Assembly: GCA_964523145.1 (NCBI GenBank)
Contig: CAZFYB010000001.1
Location: forward strand, 62,001 to 126,000
Reading direction: 5' to 3'
DNA from: Microsaccharimonas sp964523145
Lineage (GTDB): Bacteria > Patescibacteriota > Saccharimonadia > Saccharimonadales > Saccharimonadaceae
DNA: 64,000 nt
Shown: one piece after another, positions 15,991 to 24,513 of the stretch
Layout: the number at the start of each line of letters is the position of its first letter
Position numbering within the stretch: position 1 is the stretch's first letter
Notes under the pieces: model-generated
What the model saw: the letters and a program-made list of their open reading frames with translations, nothing else
What the model was told of the DNA's origin: nothing
The model's database searches: none
Position numbers and translations under genes: made by a program

Positions 15991-18900
15991 ATGTCACGCA
16001 TAGTTACTACCCAAAACAATGGCATTGCTGACTTTGACGCGATCCGCCTCTCAGTAGCAAGCTCCGATGATATTTTGAAATGGAGCCATGGTGAAGTTAC
16101 GAAACCAGAAACCATTAACTACCGTACCCAAAAACCGGAACGTGATGGATTGTTTTGTGAGCGAATCTTCGGCCCAGTAAAAGATATCAACCCGCACGAT
16201 AACAAACTAAAGGGTGTTCGTTCACGCGAAGCTGCCGTAGACAAGAACGGTGACCTGGTTACTAAGTCTATTGTGCGCCGCGAACGAATGGGGCACATTA
16301 ACCTGGCTGCACCGGTTGCACACATCTGGTTTATGCGTGGCACACCAAGTGCAATGAGCTTGTTGCTTGGTATTACTGTTCGTAACCTCGAACGTATTGC
16401 CTACTTTGCTACCTACGTAGTACTAAAGGCTGATGTTGAAACTCGTGATAAGCACCTTGCTGACCTCGAAGCTGAAACTGAAGCTGGTAAGCTTGCGATC
16501 AAAATGCGTTACGAAAAAGAAGCCGAAGCTGAAGACGCTGATGTGAAGGCACTTGCCGAAGCACAAACTCGTGAACTTGAAGAACTTGCTGAAAACTACA
16601 CCGTAAAGAAAGCGCAACTTGATAGCTTGGTTGCAAACTCACTTATGAGTGAAGTTGATTACCGTAACCTCCCTGAAGAATACCAAGACCTCATCGAAGT
16701 TGGTATGGGTGGACAAGCGTTGAAGGCATTGCTTGATGCAATTGACCTTAAGACCTTGATTGCTGAGCTGACTGAAGAAGTAGCTGGTGCCAAGGGTCAA
16801 CGTGAGAAGAAGCTTTTGAAGCGACTTAAGGTACTTGAAGGTATGCAATCTGCAGGTATTAAGCCAAGCAGCCTCACCCTTACTGCACTACCTGTTATTC
16901 CACCGGACCTTCGTCCAATGGTACAGCTTACTGGTGGCCGTTTTGCGACCTCAGACCTTAACGACCTTTACCGCCGTGTGATTAACCGTAACAACCGTTT
17001 GAAGAAACTCATCGAGCTTAACGCCCCTGAGGTTATTCGCCGAAACGAAATGCGTATGCTACAAGAAGCAGTTGATGCATTGGTTGATAACTCAGCTGCT
17101 CGTGGTGGTCGTGCAGTAAACGCTACTGGTGGTCGCCGTCGCCTTAAATCAATCTCTGACATGCTTAAGGGTAAGCAGGGTCGTTTCCGTCAAAACCTTC
17201 TTGGTAAGCGCGTTGACTACTCTGGACGTTCAGTTATTGTTGTTGGTCCTAAGCTTAAGATTGACGAATGTGGACTACCAAAGCAAATGGCACTCGAATT
17301 GTTTAAGCCATTCGTTATTAGCTGGTTGATTAGTGGTGAGCATGCTCACAACATTCGTTCGGCAACACGTTTGATCGAAGCAGGTGAGGCAATCGTTTGG
17401 GACGCCCTTGATGCAGTGACTGAAGGCAAGTACGTTCTTTTGAACCGTGCGCCATCACTTCACCGCCTTTCAATCCAGGCTTTCAAACCTAAACTGGTTG
17501 AAGGTAAGGCAATTCAATTGCACCCACTCGTAGCCAACGGATTTAACGCCGACTACGATGGTGACCAAATGGCGGTTCACCTTCCACTTTCACGCCAAGC
17601 ACAACAAGAAGCACGCGAGCTCATGAGCGCAACTGCCAACTTGTTGAAGCCGGCTGATGGTGCGCCGGTACTTTCAATTGCCCAGGACATCGTGCTTGGT
17701 AACTACTACCTTACGTACAACAAGCCAAGTGCTCAAACTGAAATTGTAAAATCTTACAGCTCAGTATACGAAGCAGAAATGGCGTACGAAAGCCACGTTA
17801 TTCAGCTACAAACCCCGATTCGTCTGTTTGCGAAGGGTGAAATGCGCGAAACAACACTCGGTCGAGTATTCTTCAACGAAATTCTTCCTGAAGACTATCC
17901 ATTCGACAACAACGTTCAGACCAAGAAGCAAATCAAGAAGGTGCTTAATAACATCTTTACCACTTACGGTGCAGAACAAACCGCTAAGACCGCTGACCGC
18001 ATGAAGGGCATGGCATTCCGCTTTGCTACCATCTCGGCTGTATCTACTGGTAAAGACGATTACATTCAGTTCCCAGAAACCGATGAGTTCATCGCTGAAG
18101 GTGACGCTAAAACGACACTTATCAGTGAACAATTCGACCAAGGGTTGATTACTGAAGAAGAGCGTTACAGCCTTACCGTTGCTACATGGCGTGGTGTGGT
18201 CCGTACTATTACTGACTTCCTACAAGAGAAGTTGAAAGATATGGACACCAGCGTTTCAGTGATGGTGAACTCAGGTGCTCGTGGTGATATCTCAAACGTT
18301 CAGCTTGCTAGTGCCATGATTGGTATCATGGTTGACGCAACAAACCGTGAGATTGAGTTACCAATTCGTTCAAGCTACAAAAAGGGTCTTTCAAGCCTTG
18401 AGCAATTCGTTGCCACTCGTGGTTCACGTAAGGGTCTGATTGACACCGCGCTTAAGACTGCCGACTCTGGATATCTTACCCGCCGTTTGGTTGACGTGTC
18501 ACAAGACGTATTTACCGTTGAAGACACTGAAGACGATGACGATGGATTTACTATCTACCGTAACGAAACTGAGCTCACTATGATCGACTTCGGTAACCGC
18601 CTTTACGGTCGTTACGCTGCCGAAAACATTAATGGACACGTTAACAAGAACGAGCTCATTACCCGTGAGATCGCTAATGCTATCGAAGCGGACTCAGAGG
18701 TAACTGAAGCGAAAATCCAGTCAGTACTTTCTACAAAGAACCTTCGTGGTGTGCCACAACGAAGCTATGGTATCGACATGTCGACCAACAAGCTTGTTGC
18801 GAAAGCACAACCAGTTGGTGTTATCGCTGCACAATCAGTCGGTGAGCCTGGTACACAGCTAACGCTTCGTACTTTCCACGCCTCTGGTGTTGCCGAAAGC

Positions 18901-19839
18901 GACATCACCCAAGGTCTGCCACGTGTTGAAGAGTTGTTTGAAGCTCGTAACCCTAAGGGTCAAGCATTCGTTACTGAAGTAACTGGTTTGGTTGAAGCTT
19001 GGGAAGATGGCAAGAAGTACATCGTACAAGTAACTCCAGAAGCGGGTCATGTTGAACGATTTGCACTTGAAGGCCGTACGGCGACTATCAAAAACGGTGC
19101 AAACGTGAAGGTGGGTGACGTTCTGGCTACTGGCGAGAGCGAAACGAAACCAATCGTTGCTCCATTTGACGGTGTGGTTGAAGTTACTGATGAATTCGTG
19201 ATTCTGGCCGCAACAGCAAGTTCACCTGTTCGTTACGAAGTACCTGGCTCAATGTTGCTCGTTGTGAAAAGCGGTGACATGGTTGAAGCGGGTGACCGAT
19301 TGACGAACGGTTCATTGAACCTGCACGACTTAATGCGCCTCAAGGGTATCGAAGCAACGCAACGATACATCATTAACGAAGTACTCCGTATTTACGCAGC
19401 ACAGGGTCAAGACGTTGCTGACAAGCACCTTGAGATCATTGTGCGTCAAATGTTTAGCCGTGTTCAGGTTGAAGATCCGGGCGACAGTACCTTTGTAACC
19501 GGCGATATCGTATCGCGTGCGTCAGTTGTTGAAACCAACACCACGCTTGCTGCAGAGGGTAAAGAGCTGATTGCTTACACTCAATTGCTCCTCGGTATTA
19601 CTAAGGTGTCAATTTGGTCTGACAGCTGGCTTTCAGCGGCATCGTTCCAAGATACGACTCGTGTGCTGATTAATGCAGCCGTGAGTGGACGTATGGACCG
19701 ATTGCATGGACTGAAAGAAAACGTTATCATCGGGCGTAAAATCCCTGTTGGTACCGGTGTTGAAAGTGCTTTGGCGCTTGATACATTGGACGATGAAGTG
19801 GTGTCTGACATCGCTGAAGACGTCGAACTCGCTTCGTAG
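15991..19839 (+). CDS. rpoC: DNA-directed RNA polymerase beta' subunit
   Basis: 1282 residues, one base after rpoB, with AAGGAGGAGG before the ATG. Clear landmarks: GLFCERIFGP, RRERMGHINLAAPVAHIWF, KRVDYSGRSVIVVGP, RAPSLHRLSIQAF, and GVIAAQSVGEPGTQLTLRTF. The catalytic Mg motif reads NADYDGD (residues 519-525) instead of the usual NADFDGD. The N-terminal zinc ribbon is present as sequence but without its four Cys (residues about 65-90), and the second zinc site also lacks Cys (GVPQRSYG where GVCAKCYG is usual). I find only two Cys in the whole protein. Confidence 0.98.
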   Translation: MSRIVTTQNNGIADFDAIRLSVASSDDILKWSHGEVTKPETINYRTQKPERDGLFCERIFGPVKDINPHDNKLKGVRSREAAVDKNGDLVTKSIVRRERMGHINLAAPVAHIWFMRGTPSAMSLLLGITVRNLERIAYFATYVVLKADVETRDKHLADLEAETEAGKLAIKMRYEKEAEAEDADVKALAEAQTRELEELAENYTVKKAQLDSLVANSLMSEVDYRNLPEEYQDLIEVGMGGQALKALLDAIDLKTLIAELTEEVAGAKGQREKKLLKRLKVLEGMQSAGIKPSSLTLTALPVIPPDLRPMVQLTGGRFATSDLNDLYRRVINRNNRLKKLIELNAPEVIRRNEMRMLQEAVDALVDNSAARGGRAVNATGGRRRLKSISDMLKGKQGRFRQNLLGKRVDYSGRSVIVVGPKLKIDECGLPKQMALELFKPFVISWLISGEHAHNIRSATRLIEAGEAIVWDALDAVTEGKYVLLNRAPSLHRLSIQAFKPKLVEGKAIQLHPLVANGFNADYDGDQMAVHLPLSRQAQQEARELMSATANLLKPADGAPVLSIAQDIVLGNYYLTYNKPSAQTEIVKSYSSVYEAEMAYESHVIQLQTPIRLFAKGEMRETTLGRVFFNEILPEDYPFDNNVQTKKQIKKVLNNIFTTYGAEQTAKTADRMKGMAFRFATISAVSTGKDDYIQFPETDEFIAEGDAKTTLISEQFDQGLITEEERYSLTVATWRGVVRTITDFLQEKLKDMDTSVSVMVNSGARGDISNVQLASAMIGIMVDATNREIELPIRSSYKKGLSSLEQFVATRGSRKGLIDTALKTADSGYLTRRLVDVSQDVFTVEDTEDDDDGFTIYRNETELTMIDFGNRLYGRYAAENINGHVNKNELITREIANAIEADSEVTEAKIQSVLSTKNLRGVPQRSYGIDMSTNKLVAKAQPVGVIAAQSVGEPGTQLTLRTFHASGVAESDITQGLPRVEELFEARNPKGQAFVTEVTGLVEAWEDGKKYIVQVTPEAGHVERFALEGRTATIKNGANVKVGDVLATGESETKPIVAPFDGVVEVTDEFVILAATASSPVRYEVPGSMLLVVKSGDMVEAGDRLTNGSLNLHDLMRLKGIEATQRYIINEVLRIYAAQGQDVADKHLEIIVRQMFSRVQVEDPGDSTFVTGDIVSRASVVETNTTLAAEGKELIAYTQLLLGITKVSIWSDSWLSAASFQDTTRVLINAAVSGRMDRLHGLKENVIIGRKIPVGTGVESALALDTLDDEVVSDIAEDVELAS

Positions 19840-19855
19840 TTTGCTACATGCTAAA

Positions 19856-19886
19856 AATAACCCGTCAGTTTGGCGGGTTATTTTAT
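19856..19886 (+). terminator. Terminator of rpoBC
   Basis: AATAACCCG (19856-19864) pairs with CGGGTTATT (19874-19882), followed by TTATTATG. Confidence 0.85.
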
Positions 19887-19914
19887 TATGTTGAGACATG
19901 ATAGAATATGAATA

Positions 19915-20415
19915 ATGCAGTGGGCAAAAATAAATAAAGGGTTTACGATTGTCGAGTTACTTATTGTGGTTGTGGTTATCGCGATTTTGGCGGCAATTAC
20001 AATCGTTTCTTATAATGGAGTTCAAAGTCGAGCAAAGATAGCATCAGTCCAATCAGAACTTTCGGCCTTAAATAAAAAAATTGAATTATATAAAGCTGAG
20101 AAGGGCTTGTATCCAATAAATAGCGATAATTTAGCATGGAAAAATATCTTCGTTGAAACAGTCGGTGATATATACGATACATCTAAGAAGTCATTCGTTC
20201 TTTGCCGTAGCGTATCTGGGGCTTCATTTGGAGTTGCAGCATGGGCCCCTATTTCACCACCTACTGGGGGAGCATACTATTACGTAAGTTCAACTACTTC
20301 ATCAGTCATGAGTGCTATCTGGAATGGAAATGGATCGTTCGGTACAACAGCAGCTGCAGTATGTGATCAGTTACTTGGCCCTTCGTTTCAGTCTTCTTGG
20401 GCGCATAACCTATAG
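19915..20415 (+). CDS. Type IV pilin-like protein
   Basis: 166 residues with a class III prepilin signal: short basic leader, then KGFTIVELLIVVVVIAILAA, where cleavage is expected after G and the E at mature position 5 is present. The hydrophobic helix runs to about residue 35; a C-terminal globular part follows (Cys near residues 99 and 156 could form a disulfide). It would be processed by a prepilin peptidase and assembled into a pilus or pseudopilus. TAGAAT (19902-19907) ends seven bases before ATG, predicting a leaderless mRNA. A second pilin gene follows 0.5 kb downstream. Confidence 0.88.
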   Translation: MQWAKINKGFTIVELLIVVVVIAILAAITIVSYNGVQSRAKIASVQSELSALNKKIELYKAEKGLYPINSDNLAWKNIFVETVGDIYDTSKKSFVLCRSVSGASFGVAAWAPISPPTGGAYYYVSSTTSSVMSAIWNGNGSFGTTAAAVCDQLLGPSFQSSWAHNL

Positions 20416-20433
20416 TATGTATATACAAGACTA

Positions 20434-20462
20434 TTGCATTTTAATCAAGCTTATGCTATAAT
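20434..20462 (+). promoter_or_regulatory. Promoter of a small GC-rich ORF
   Basis: TTGCAT (20434-20439), 17-bp spacer, TATAAT (20457-20462); start near 20469 and a leader of about 40 bases with AAGAAGG (20492-20498). Confidence 0.75.
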
Positions 20463-20508
20463 GTAGCTATTGTACCCCGTCCAACCACTCGAAGAAGGTA
20501 TAACGCAC

Positions 20509-20811
20509 ATGACATATGTAGACAACGCTCAGCCCACCACCGGCACCGCTACTGACTGGGATCAGGAAGTAATGGCACCGGCCAAAGCGATCTTCTGGGA
20601 CATCCCGATGGTGACCCAGGCGGCAACGGCAGTAGAACTGTTCGAAGTGCTTGATGCACTTTGGATCGAGCTCCTGCGCGGAACCGTTCGCCCCGGATCG
20701 TGGGAAGAGCGAGTGAAGAACTATTCACTGGCCGCAAACGCACACTTCGAACTGCTCAATGCAATCGAATGGCGTGATGCGCCGCGTGGATACTTCCCTC
20801 TAGCCCGTTGA
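20509..20811 (+). CDS. Small GC-rich orphan protein (100 aa)
   Basis: Unrecognised acidic, probably helical protein (MTYVDNAQPTTG start; WDQEVMAPAKAIFWDIPM; ELFEVLDALWIELLRG). Start at ATG 20509, ten bases after AAGAAGG. It is distinctly richer in G+C than the two pilin genes around it, has its own consensus-like promoter, and ends at a hairpin terminator. It separates the two pilin genes, same strand. Probably an autonomous inserted unit. Confidence 0.6.
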   Translation: MTYVDNAQPTTGTATDWDQEVMAPAKAIFWDIPMVTQAATAVELFEVLDALWIELLRGTVRPGSWEERVKNYSLAANAHFELLNAIEWRDAPRGYFPLAR

Positions 20812-20836
20812 AAAGCCTGCTGAGCCCTGTGCTCGC

Positions 20837-20858
20837 AAGCCCGTTCAGCGGGCTTTTC
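20837..20858 (+). terminator. Terminator after the 100-aa ORF
   Basis: AAGCCCG-TTCAG-CGGGCTT followed by TTC; a compact intrinsic terminator. Confidence 0.8.
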
Positions 20859-20880
20859 ATATGTGGTAAAATCAGTAGTA

Positions 20881-22326
20881 ATGAAGTGGGCACAAAAAAA
20901 GCAGGGTTTCACCATTGTCGAGCTACTCATAGTGGTTGTCGTGATTGTGATTCTCGCAGCCATTACAATCGTTGCTTATAATGGCATATCCGATAGAGCT
21001 AAGCATTCTTCTGCTCAATCAGCTACCTCACAGGTAGCTAAAAAGTTGGAGGCATACGCTATTCAAAATAGCGATAATTATCCAGCTCAATTGAGTGATA
21101 TCGATATTATTGCATCGGGTGGTACTTCTTATAACTACGATGTTAATAATGCTTCAAACCCTAAAGAATACTGCGTGACAGTCACTGTTCAAAATGTATC
21201 GTATTACCAAAACAATACTACTGCGCGAAAACCTACTGCCGGAGCTTGTCCTGGACACGGTATCAATGGACTTGCGCCAAACTTAGCGGTTAACTCCTCG
21301 TTTGATACTCCAGCTTCTGCGATAACTACACGAACGAATCTTCTATCAAATCCTACTTTCGAATCTGGATCAACGGCTGGATGGGGAATAGCGAATGGAG
21401 GAACGGGGGCTACGATTGCTGCAAGTACAAATCGAGCTCATAGCGGAAGTAATTCTTTACTATATACATACGGTGATAGTACGCATCAGGACTCTGGCCC
21501 GGGATCAAGTATTTCAGCAGTGGCTGGCTCATCGTACACCGTTTCGGCATGGGTATATGCCCCTGCGGCAATAAGCACTGGGGTTCGTATTGTAGTGCAT
21601 GGTACGGCGATTGCTACATCTGAGCGCGGAGTGGCGAATGTTACAGTAGGGTCATGGACACGAATATCCTACACGGTGAATGCTACAGCATCGGGTACGC
21701 TTAACTTCAATATTGTGAAAGCATCTTCTACGACAGATACCGGAAAGCTACTCTACGTTGATTCGGTCATGATAGAAAATAGTCCAGGGCTGAGTGATTA
21801 TTTCAGTGGAGCATCAAGTGCAGATGGTGACTTTACCTACGTATGGAACGGTACGGCTAATGCGAGCAGTAGTGCCGAACGAGCACCTAATATTGCTAAC
21901 TACAACCTGAATGGGAGTGGGGGCGCACGAATGCAATCGAGTGTTCGATCAACAGAAGGTGCTACATCAGCGCGTGTTTTGATTAATAACACCGCAATGA
22001 ATCCAGGCCTTTACCAGAATCGAACTATGGAACCTGGAACGTACACGTTCATTTCGAAAGTGTGGCTTGAATCTGGTTTGACAGGAAGCGTTACACTGAC
22101 AGCACAAGGTACTGGAGTAACGGTCGGTTCGGTTTCTGGGTATCCTCTTAACACAACCACTAAGGGTGAGTGGATTGAATTGCGAAGAACGGTCATGATC
22201 TCCTCAGCGACAAGTGCAAACTTCTTTGCATATATATCAGGTGCAACAAGTTCGGTAGCCCGTAGTTTTTGGGTAGATGAATTTGCGATTGTTCCTGGGG
22301 ATTGCACAAGCAGTGCCTGTTATTAA
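20881..22326 (+). CDS. Large pilin-like surface protein with carbohydrate-binding-like domains
   Basis: 481 residues. The N-terminus is a class III prepilin signal (KKQGFTIVELLIVVVVIVIL), followed by the pilin alpha helix and a small pilin body to about residue 125 (Cys at about 101 and 122). The remainder is Ser/Thr/Gly-rich beta sequence with at least one CenC-like carbohydrate-binding module: NLLSNPTFESGSTAGWGI then SLLYTYG and a second, weaker repeat from NYNLNGSGG to about residue 470. A C-terminal Cys pair is present. It is much longer than a normal pilin, suggesting a tip or adhesin subunit. TAAAAT (20867-20872) lies eight bases before ATG 20881. Confidence 0.82.
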   Translation: MKWAQKKQGFTIVELLIVVVVIVILAAITIVAYNGISDRAKHSSAQSATSQVAKKLEAYAIQNSDNYPAQLSDIDIIASGGTSYNYDVNNASNPKEYCVTVTVQNVSYYQNNTTARKPTAGACPGHGINGLAPNLAVNSSFDTPASAITTRTNLLSNPTFESGSTAGWGIANGGTGATIAASTNRAHSGSNSLLYTYGDSTHQDSGPGSSISAVAGSSYTVSAWVYAPAAISTGVRIVVHGTAIATSERGVANVTVGSWTRISYTVNATASGTLNFNIVKASSTTDTGKLLYVDSVMIENSPGLSDYFSGASSADGDFTYVWNGTANASSSAERAPNIANYNLNGSGGARMQSSVRSTEGATSARVLINNTAMNPGLYQNRTMEPGTYTFISKVWLESGLTGSVTLTAQGTGVTVGSVSGYPLNTTTKGEWIELRRTVMISSATSANFFAYISGATSSVARSFWVDEFAIVPGDCTSSACY

Positions 22327-22343
22327 ATAAGCATAATGTCACC

Positions 22344-22372
22344 TTGAAGTACTGACGTTTTTGTGATAAAAT
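22344..22372 (+). promoter_or_regulatory. str operon promoter (rpsL)
   Basis: TTGAAG (22344-22349), 17-bp spacer, TAAAAT (22367-22372); start near 22379, about 213 bases upstream of rpsL. Confidence 0.7.
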
Positions 22373-22378
22373 AATAAG

Positions 22379-22591
22379 CGAGTTTCCATTCATTCCAATC
22401 TGAAACGTGTACAAGACAGATAGGGTAGAAATGAATCCGTTTTGAGAGGCATGCTGAGCCAATCAAGACAACCGATGTATGAGAATCTTTTACTGTCGGT
22501 CCCGCGCCCTGCAAATTATCAATTGCAAGCAAGGGAAAGCCTTAACTAGAAGGTGTATTTCAACTAAATAAAGAAGGAAGTTAATTGTTTC
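22379..22591 (+). promoter_or_regulatory. Long leader of rpsL-rpsG
   Basis: A 213-base untranslated region with local hairpin potential, for example GCAAATT-ATC-AATTGC near 22512, and AAGG/CCTT pairing near 22533. GAAGGAAG (22573 on) before ATG 22592 is the ribosome binding site. Ribosomal-protein autoregulation is plausible by analogy, but no known leader class is recognised. Confidence 0.5.
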
Positions 22592-23005
22592 ATGCCAACA
22601 ATCAACCAATTAGTGCGAAAGCCACGCCAGACTGCGAATAAAAAGTCGAAGTCTCCGGCACTTGGCCGTATCCATAACGCACTTAAAACTCGTTACTATG
22701 ATCAAGACGCTCCACTCAAACGTGGTGTATGTATTAAGGTAACCACTAAAACACCTAAAAAGCCTAACTCAGCACTCCGTAAGGTTGCTCGTGTTCGTTT
22801 AACTAACGGTCAAGAAGTGTGGGCATATATTGGTGGAGAAGGTCACAACCTGCAAGAACACGCCGTTGTGCTTGTTCGCGGTGGCCGTGTACCTGACCTT
22901 CCAGGTGTTCGTTACCACATTGTTCGTGGTACACTCGACCTTCAAGGTGTTGCTAAGCGTCAACAAGGCCGTTCTAAGTACGGTGCAAAGAAAGAGAGTA
23001 AGTAA
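22592..23005 (+). CDS. rpsL: 30S ribosomal protein S12
   Basis: 137 residues. Contains the decoding-centre signature TTKTPKKPNSALRKVARVRL and the conserved GGRVPDLPGVRYHIVRGTLD. S12 lines the A site of the 30S subunit and affects fidelity. The K of PKKPNSA is unmodified wild type with respect to streptomycin-resistance positions (K42-like). Its TAA overlaps the rpsG ATG (TAATG), so translation is coupled. Confidence 0.98.
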   Translation: MPTINQLVRKPRQTANKKSKSPALGRIHNALKTRYYDQDAPLKRGVCIKVTTKTPKKPNSALRKVARVRLTNGQEVWAYIGGEGHNLQEHAVVLVRGGRVPDLPGVRYHIVRGTLDLQGVAKRQQGRSKYGAKKESK

Positions 23006-23484
23006 TGCCACGTAAAGTTACTGCTAGCCTACAGCGCCAGCTTAATCCAGACCGAAAGTACCAAAGTATTATGGTACAGCGCCTTATTAACAAGTCTATG
23101 CTTGATGGCAAAAAGCTTGTTGCTGAGCGTGCGGTATACACTGCACTCGAATCAGCTGCGAAAAAAGTTGAGAGCGAAAACCCGCTGGAAGTATTTGAGC
23201 GAGCGCTCAAGAACGTTTCACCAAACTTCGAGGTAAAATCTCGCCGTGTTGGTGGTGCGAACTATCAAATTCCTTTCCCGGTTGCTGGTCACCGCCAACT
23301 GCACTATGCCTTTTCATGGTTAGTTCAGTCAGCGCGTTCACGTAAGGGTATTCCTTACTCACAACGACTCGCAATGGAAATTGTTGATGCCTACAACGAA
23401 ACCGGTGCTGCCTTCAAAAAGAAAGAAGACACACACAAAATGGCCGAAGCAAACCGCGCGTTTGCCCACTTTGCTCGCGGATAA
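23005..23484 (+). CDS. rpsG: 30S ribosomal protein S7
   Basis: 159 residues, nucleates the 30S head. Typical S7 segments: VQRLINKSMLDGKKLVAERA, NVSPNFEVKSRRVGGANYQI and the C-terminal KKEDTHKMAEANRAFAHF. Unlike the usual str operon, fusA does not follow directly: a terminator and three unknown genes intervene. Confidence 0.98.
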   Translation: MPRKVTASLQRQLNPDRKYQSIMVQRLINKSMLDGKKLVAERAVYTALESAAKKVESENPLEVFERALKNVSPNFEVKSRRVGGANYQIPFPVAGHRQLHYAFSWLVQSARSRKGIPYSQRLAMEIVDAYNETGAAFKKKEDTHKMAEANRAFAHFARG

Positions 23485-23498
23485 TTCCAACAGCTTTA

Positions 23499-23528
23499 AA
23501 ATACCCGGCGCTTGTCGGGTATTTTTTA
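23499..23528 (+). terminator. Terminator of rpsL-rpsG
   Basis: AAATACCCG pairs with CGGGTATTT around GCGCTTGT, followed by TTTATTT. Confidence 0.88.
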
Positions 23529-23555
23529 TTTGATCACATCTGTTATGATGATGTT

Positions 23556-24503
23556 ATGGAGCGGTCAGAGCATGGACGTATGGACAAGCGACCCGAATTT
23601 GAGCAGGATAAGCCAGCTCAACTTTTTGATCATGCGAAAAAGATGGAAGCCTGGTACCGCGAAAAGGTAAATGAAACGATTCTACCTGATGATATCGAGA
23701 TACTATCTGAACAATTAAATAATTATATCGATAGTCGATTTGAGGTACCACCGGAGGTTACTGTCGTCTCGACTGATATCACGCATACCTCTTCAGTAAC
23801 ACCAAACCCTGAACATCAAGGTGTGTACGAGATTACGAGCGGCCCGATGCCCTACGAGCTGGTTGAGCAACATGACATAAAAGGTATTTTATATGGTTTC
23901 CACCGCGGCGTTAAAAACGACCTTAGGGTGTTTATTAAAGACAAAGAACAAATTGTAACAGAAGGTGGTATATATATTCCCTTACTGTCAGTTAGCGTGC
24001 AGTCGTCTGAAATAAAGTTTACCGCTTTTACTGCCGCCGAACAGCTACAAGCGCTGGGGGCTTACATAACAGAACATATTAATAAATACGGCCCTGAGGC
24101 AAGCGCACAGGTAAGTACGCTCTTGAAGGGCATTACGAAAGATGGTGAAACTGCTCTTCATAAACTTCAGTTTAATTCGTATATTATGAATGAAATCGAT
24201 AGTAACCCTTTGGTACCGCAACAATTTGTTGATACTCTTCTTGAGTATGTTCGTTTAAAGTTAAAGCTCACTATGCCTCATGATATCCAAACGTTTTCGC
24301 ACCGAGTGGCAAAAAAAGGCAGGTATGTTAACTCATACAACTTAGAGCCAGGAGCACTTTTAGAAAGCGTTGTTCCCGAGTTAGGATTTATTGTAGAATC
24401 GGGACAAAAATCATTAGGATTGTTTTTCCTGCATAACGAAAGAGCGATTGAAATCTCGGTTCAAAAAATCGGGTCTATGCACAGGTCAGAATACGGTATA
24501 TGA
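23556..24503 (+). CDS. Unknown protein A of the rpsG-fusA insert (315 aa)
   Basis: No family recognised. An N-terminal helical part (residues 1-60) is followed by a beta-rich domain (GVYEITSGPMPYELVEQHDI, GGIYIPLLSVSVQSSEIKF) and a helical C-terminal half. No signal peptide or membrane segment is seen. TATGAT (23544-23549) ends six bases before ATG, predicting a leaderless mRNA and independence from the upstream ribosomal genes. The next unknown gene starts ten bases downstream, suggesting an operon. It may share a distant fold with the other two inserts; this rests on a loose beta-strand pattern only. Confidence 0.7.
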   Translation: MERSEHGRMDKRPEFEQDKPAQLFDHAKKMEAWYREKVNETILPDDIEILSEQLNNYIDSRFEVPPEVTVVSTDITHTSSVTPNPEHQGVYEITSGPMPYELVEQHDIKGILYGFHRGVKNDLRVFIKDKEQIVTEGGIYIPLLSVSVQSSEIKFTAFTAAEQLQALGAYITEHINKYGPEASAQVSTLLKGITKDGETALHKLQFNSYIMNEIDSNPLVPQQFVDTLLEYVRLKLKLTMPHDIQTFSHRVAKKGRYVNSYNLEPGALLESVVPELGFIVESGQKSLGLFFLHNERAIEISVQKIGSMHRSEYGI

Positions 24504-24513
24504 TGGTGCTTAA

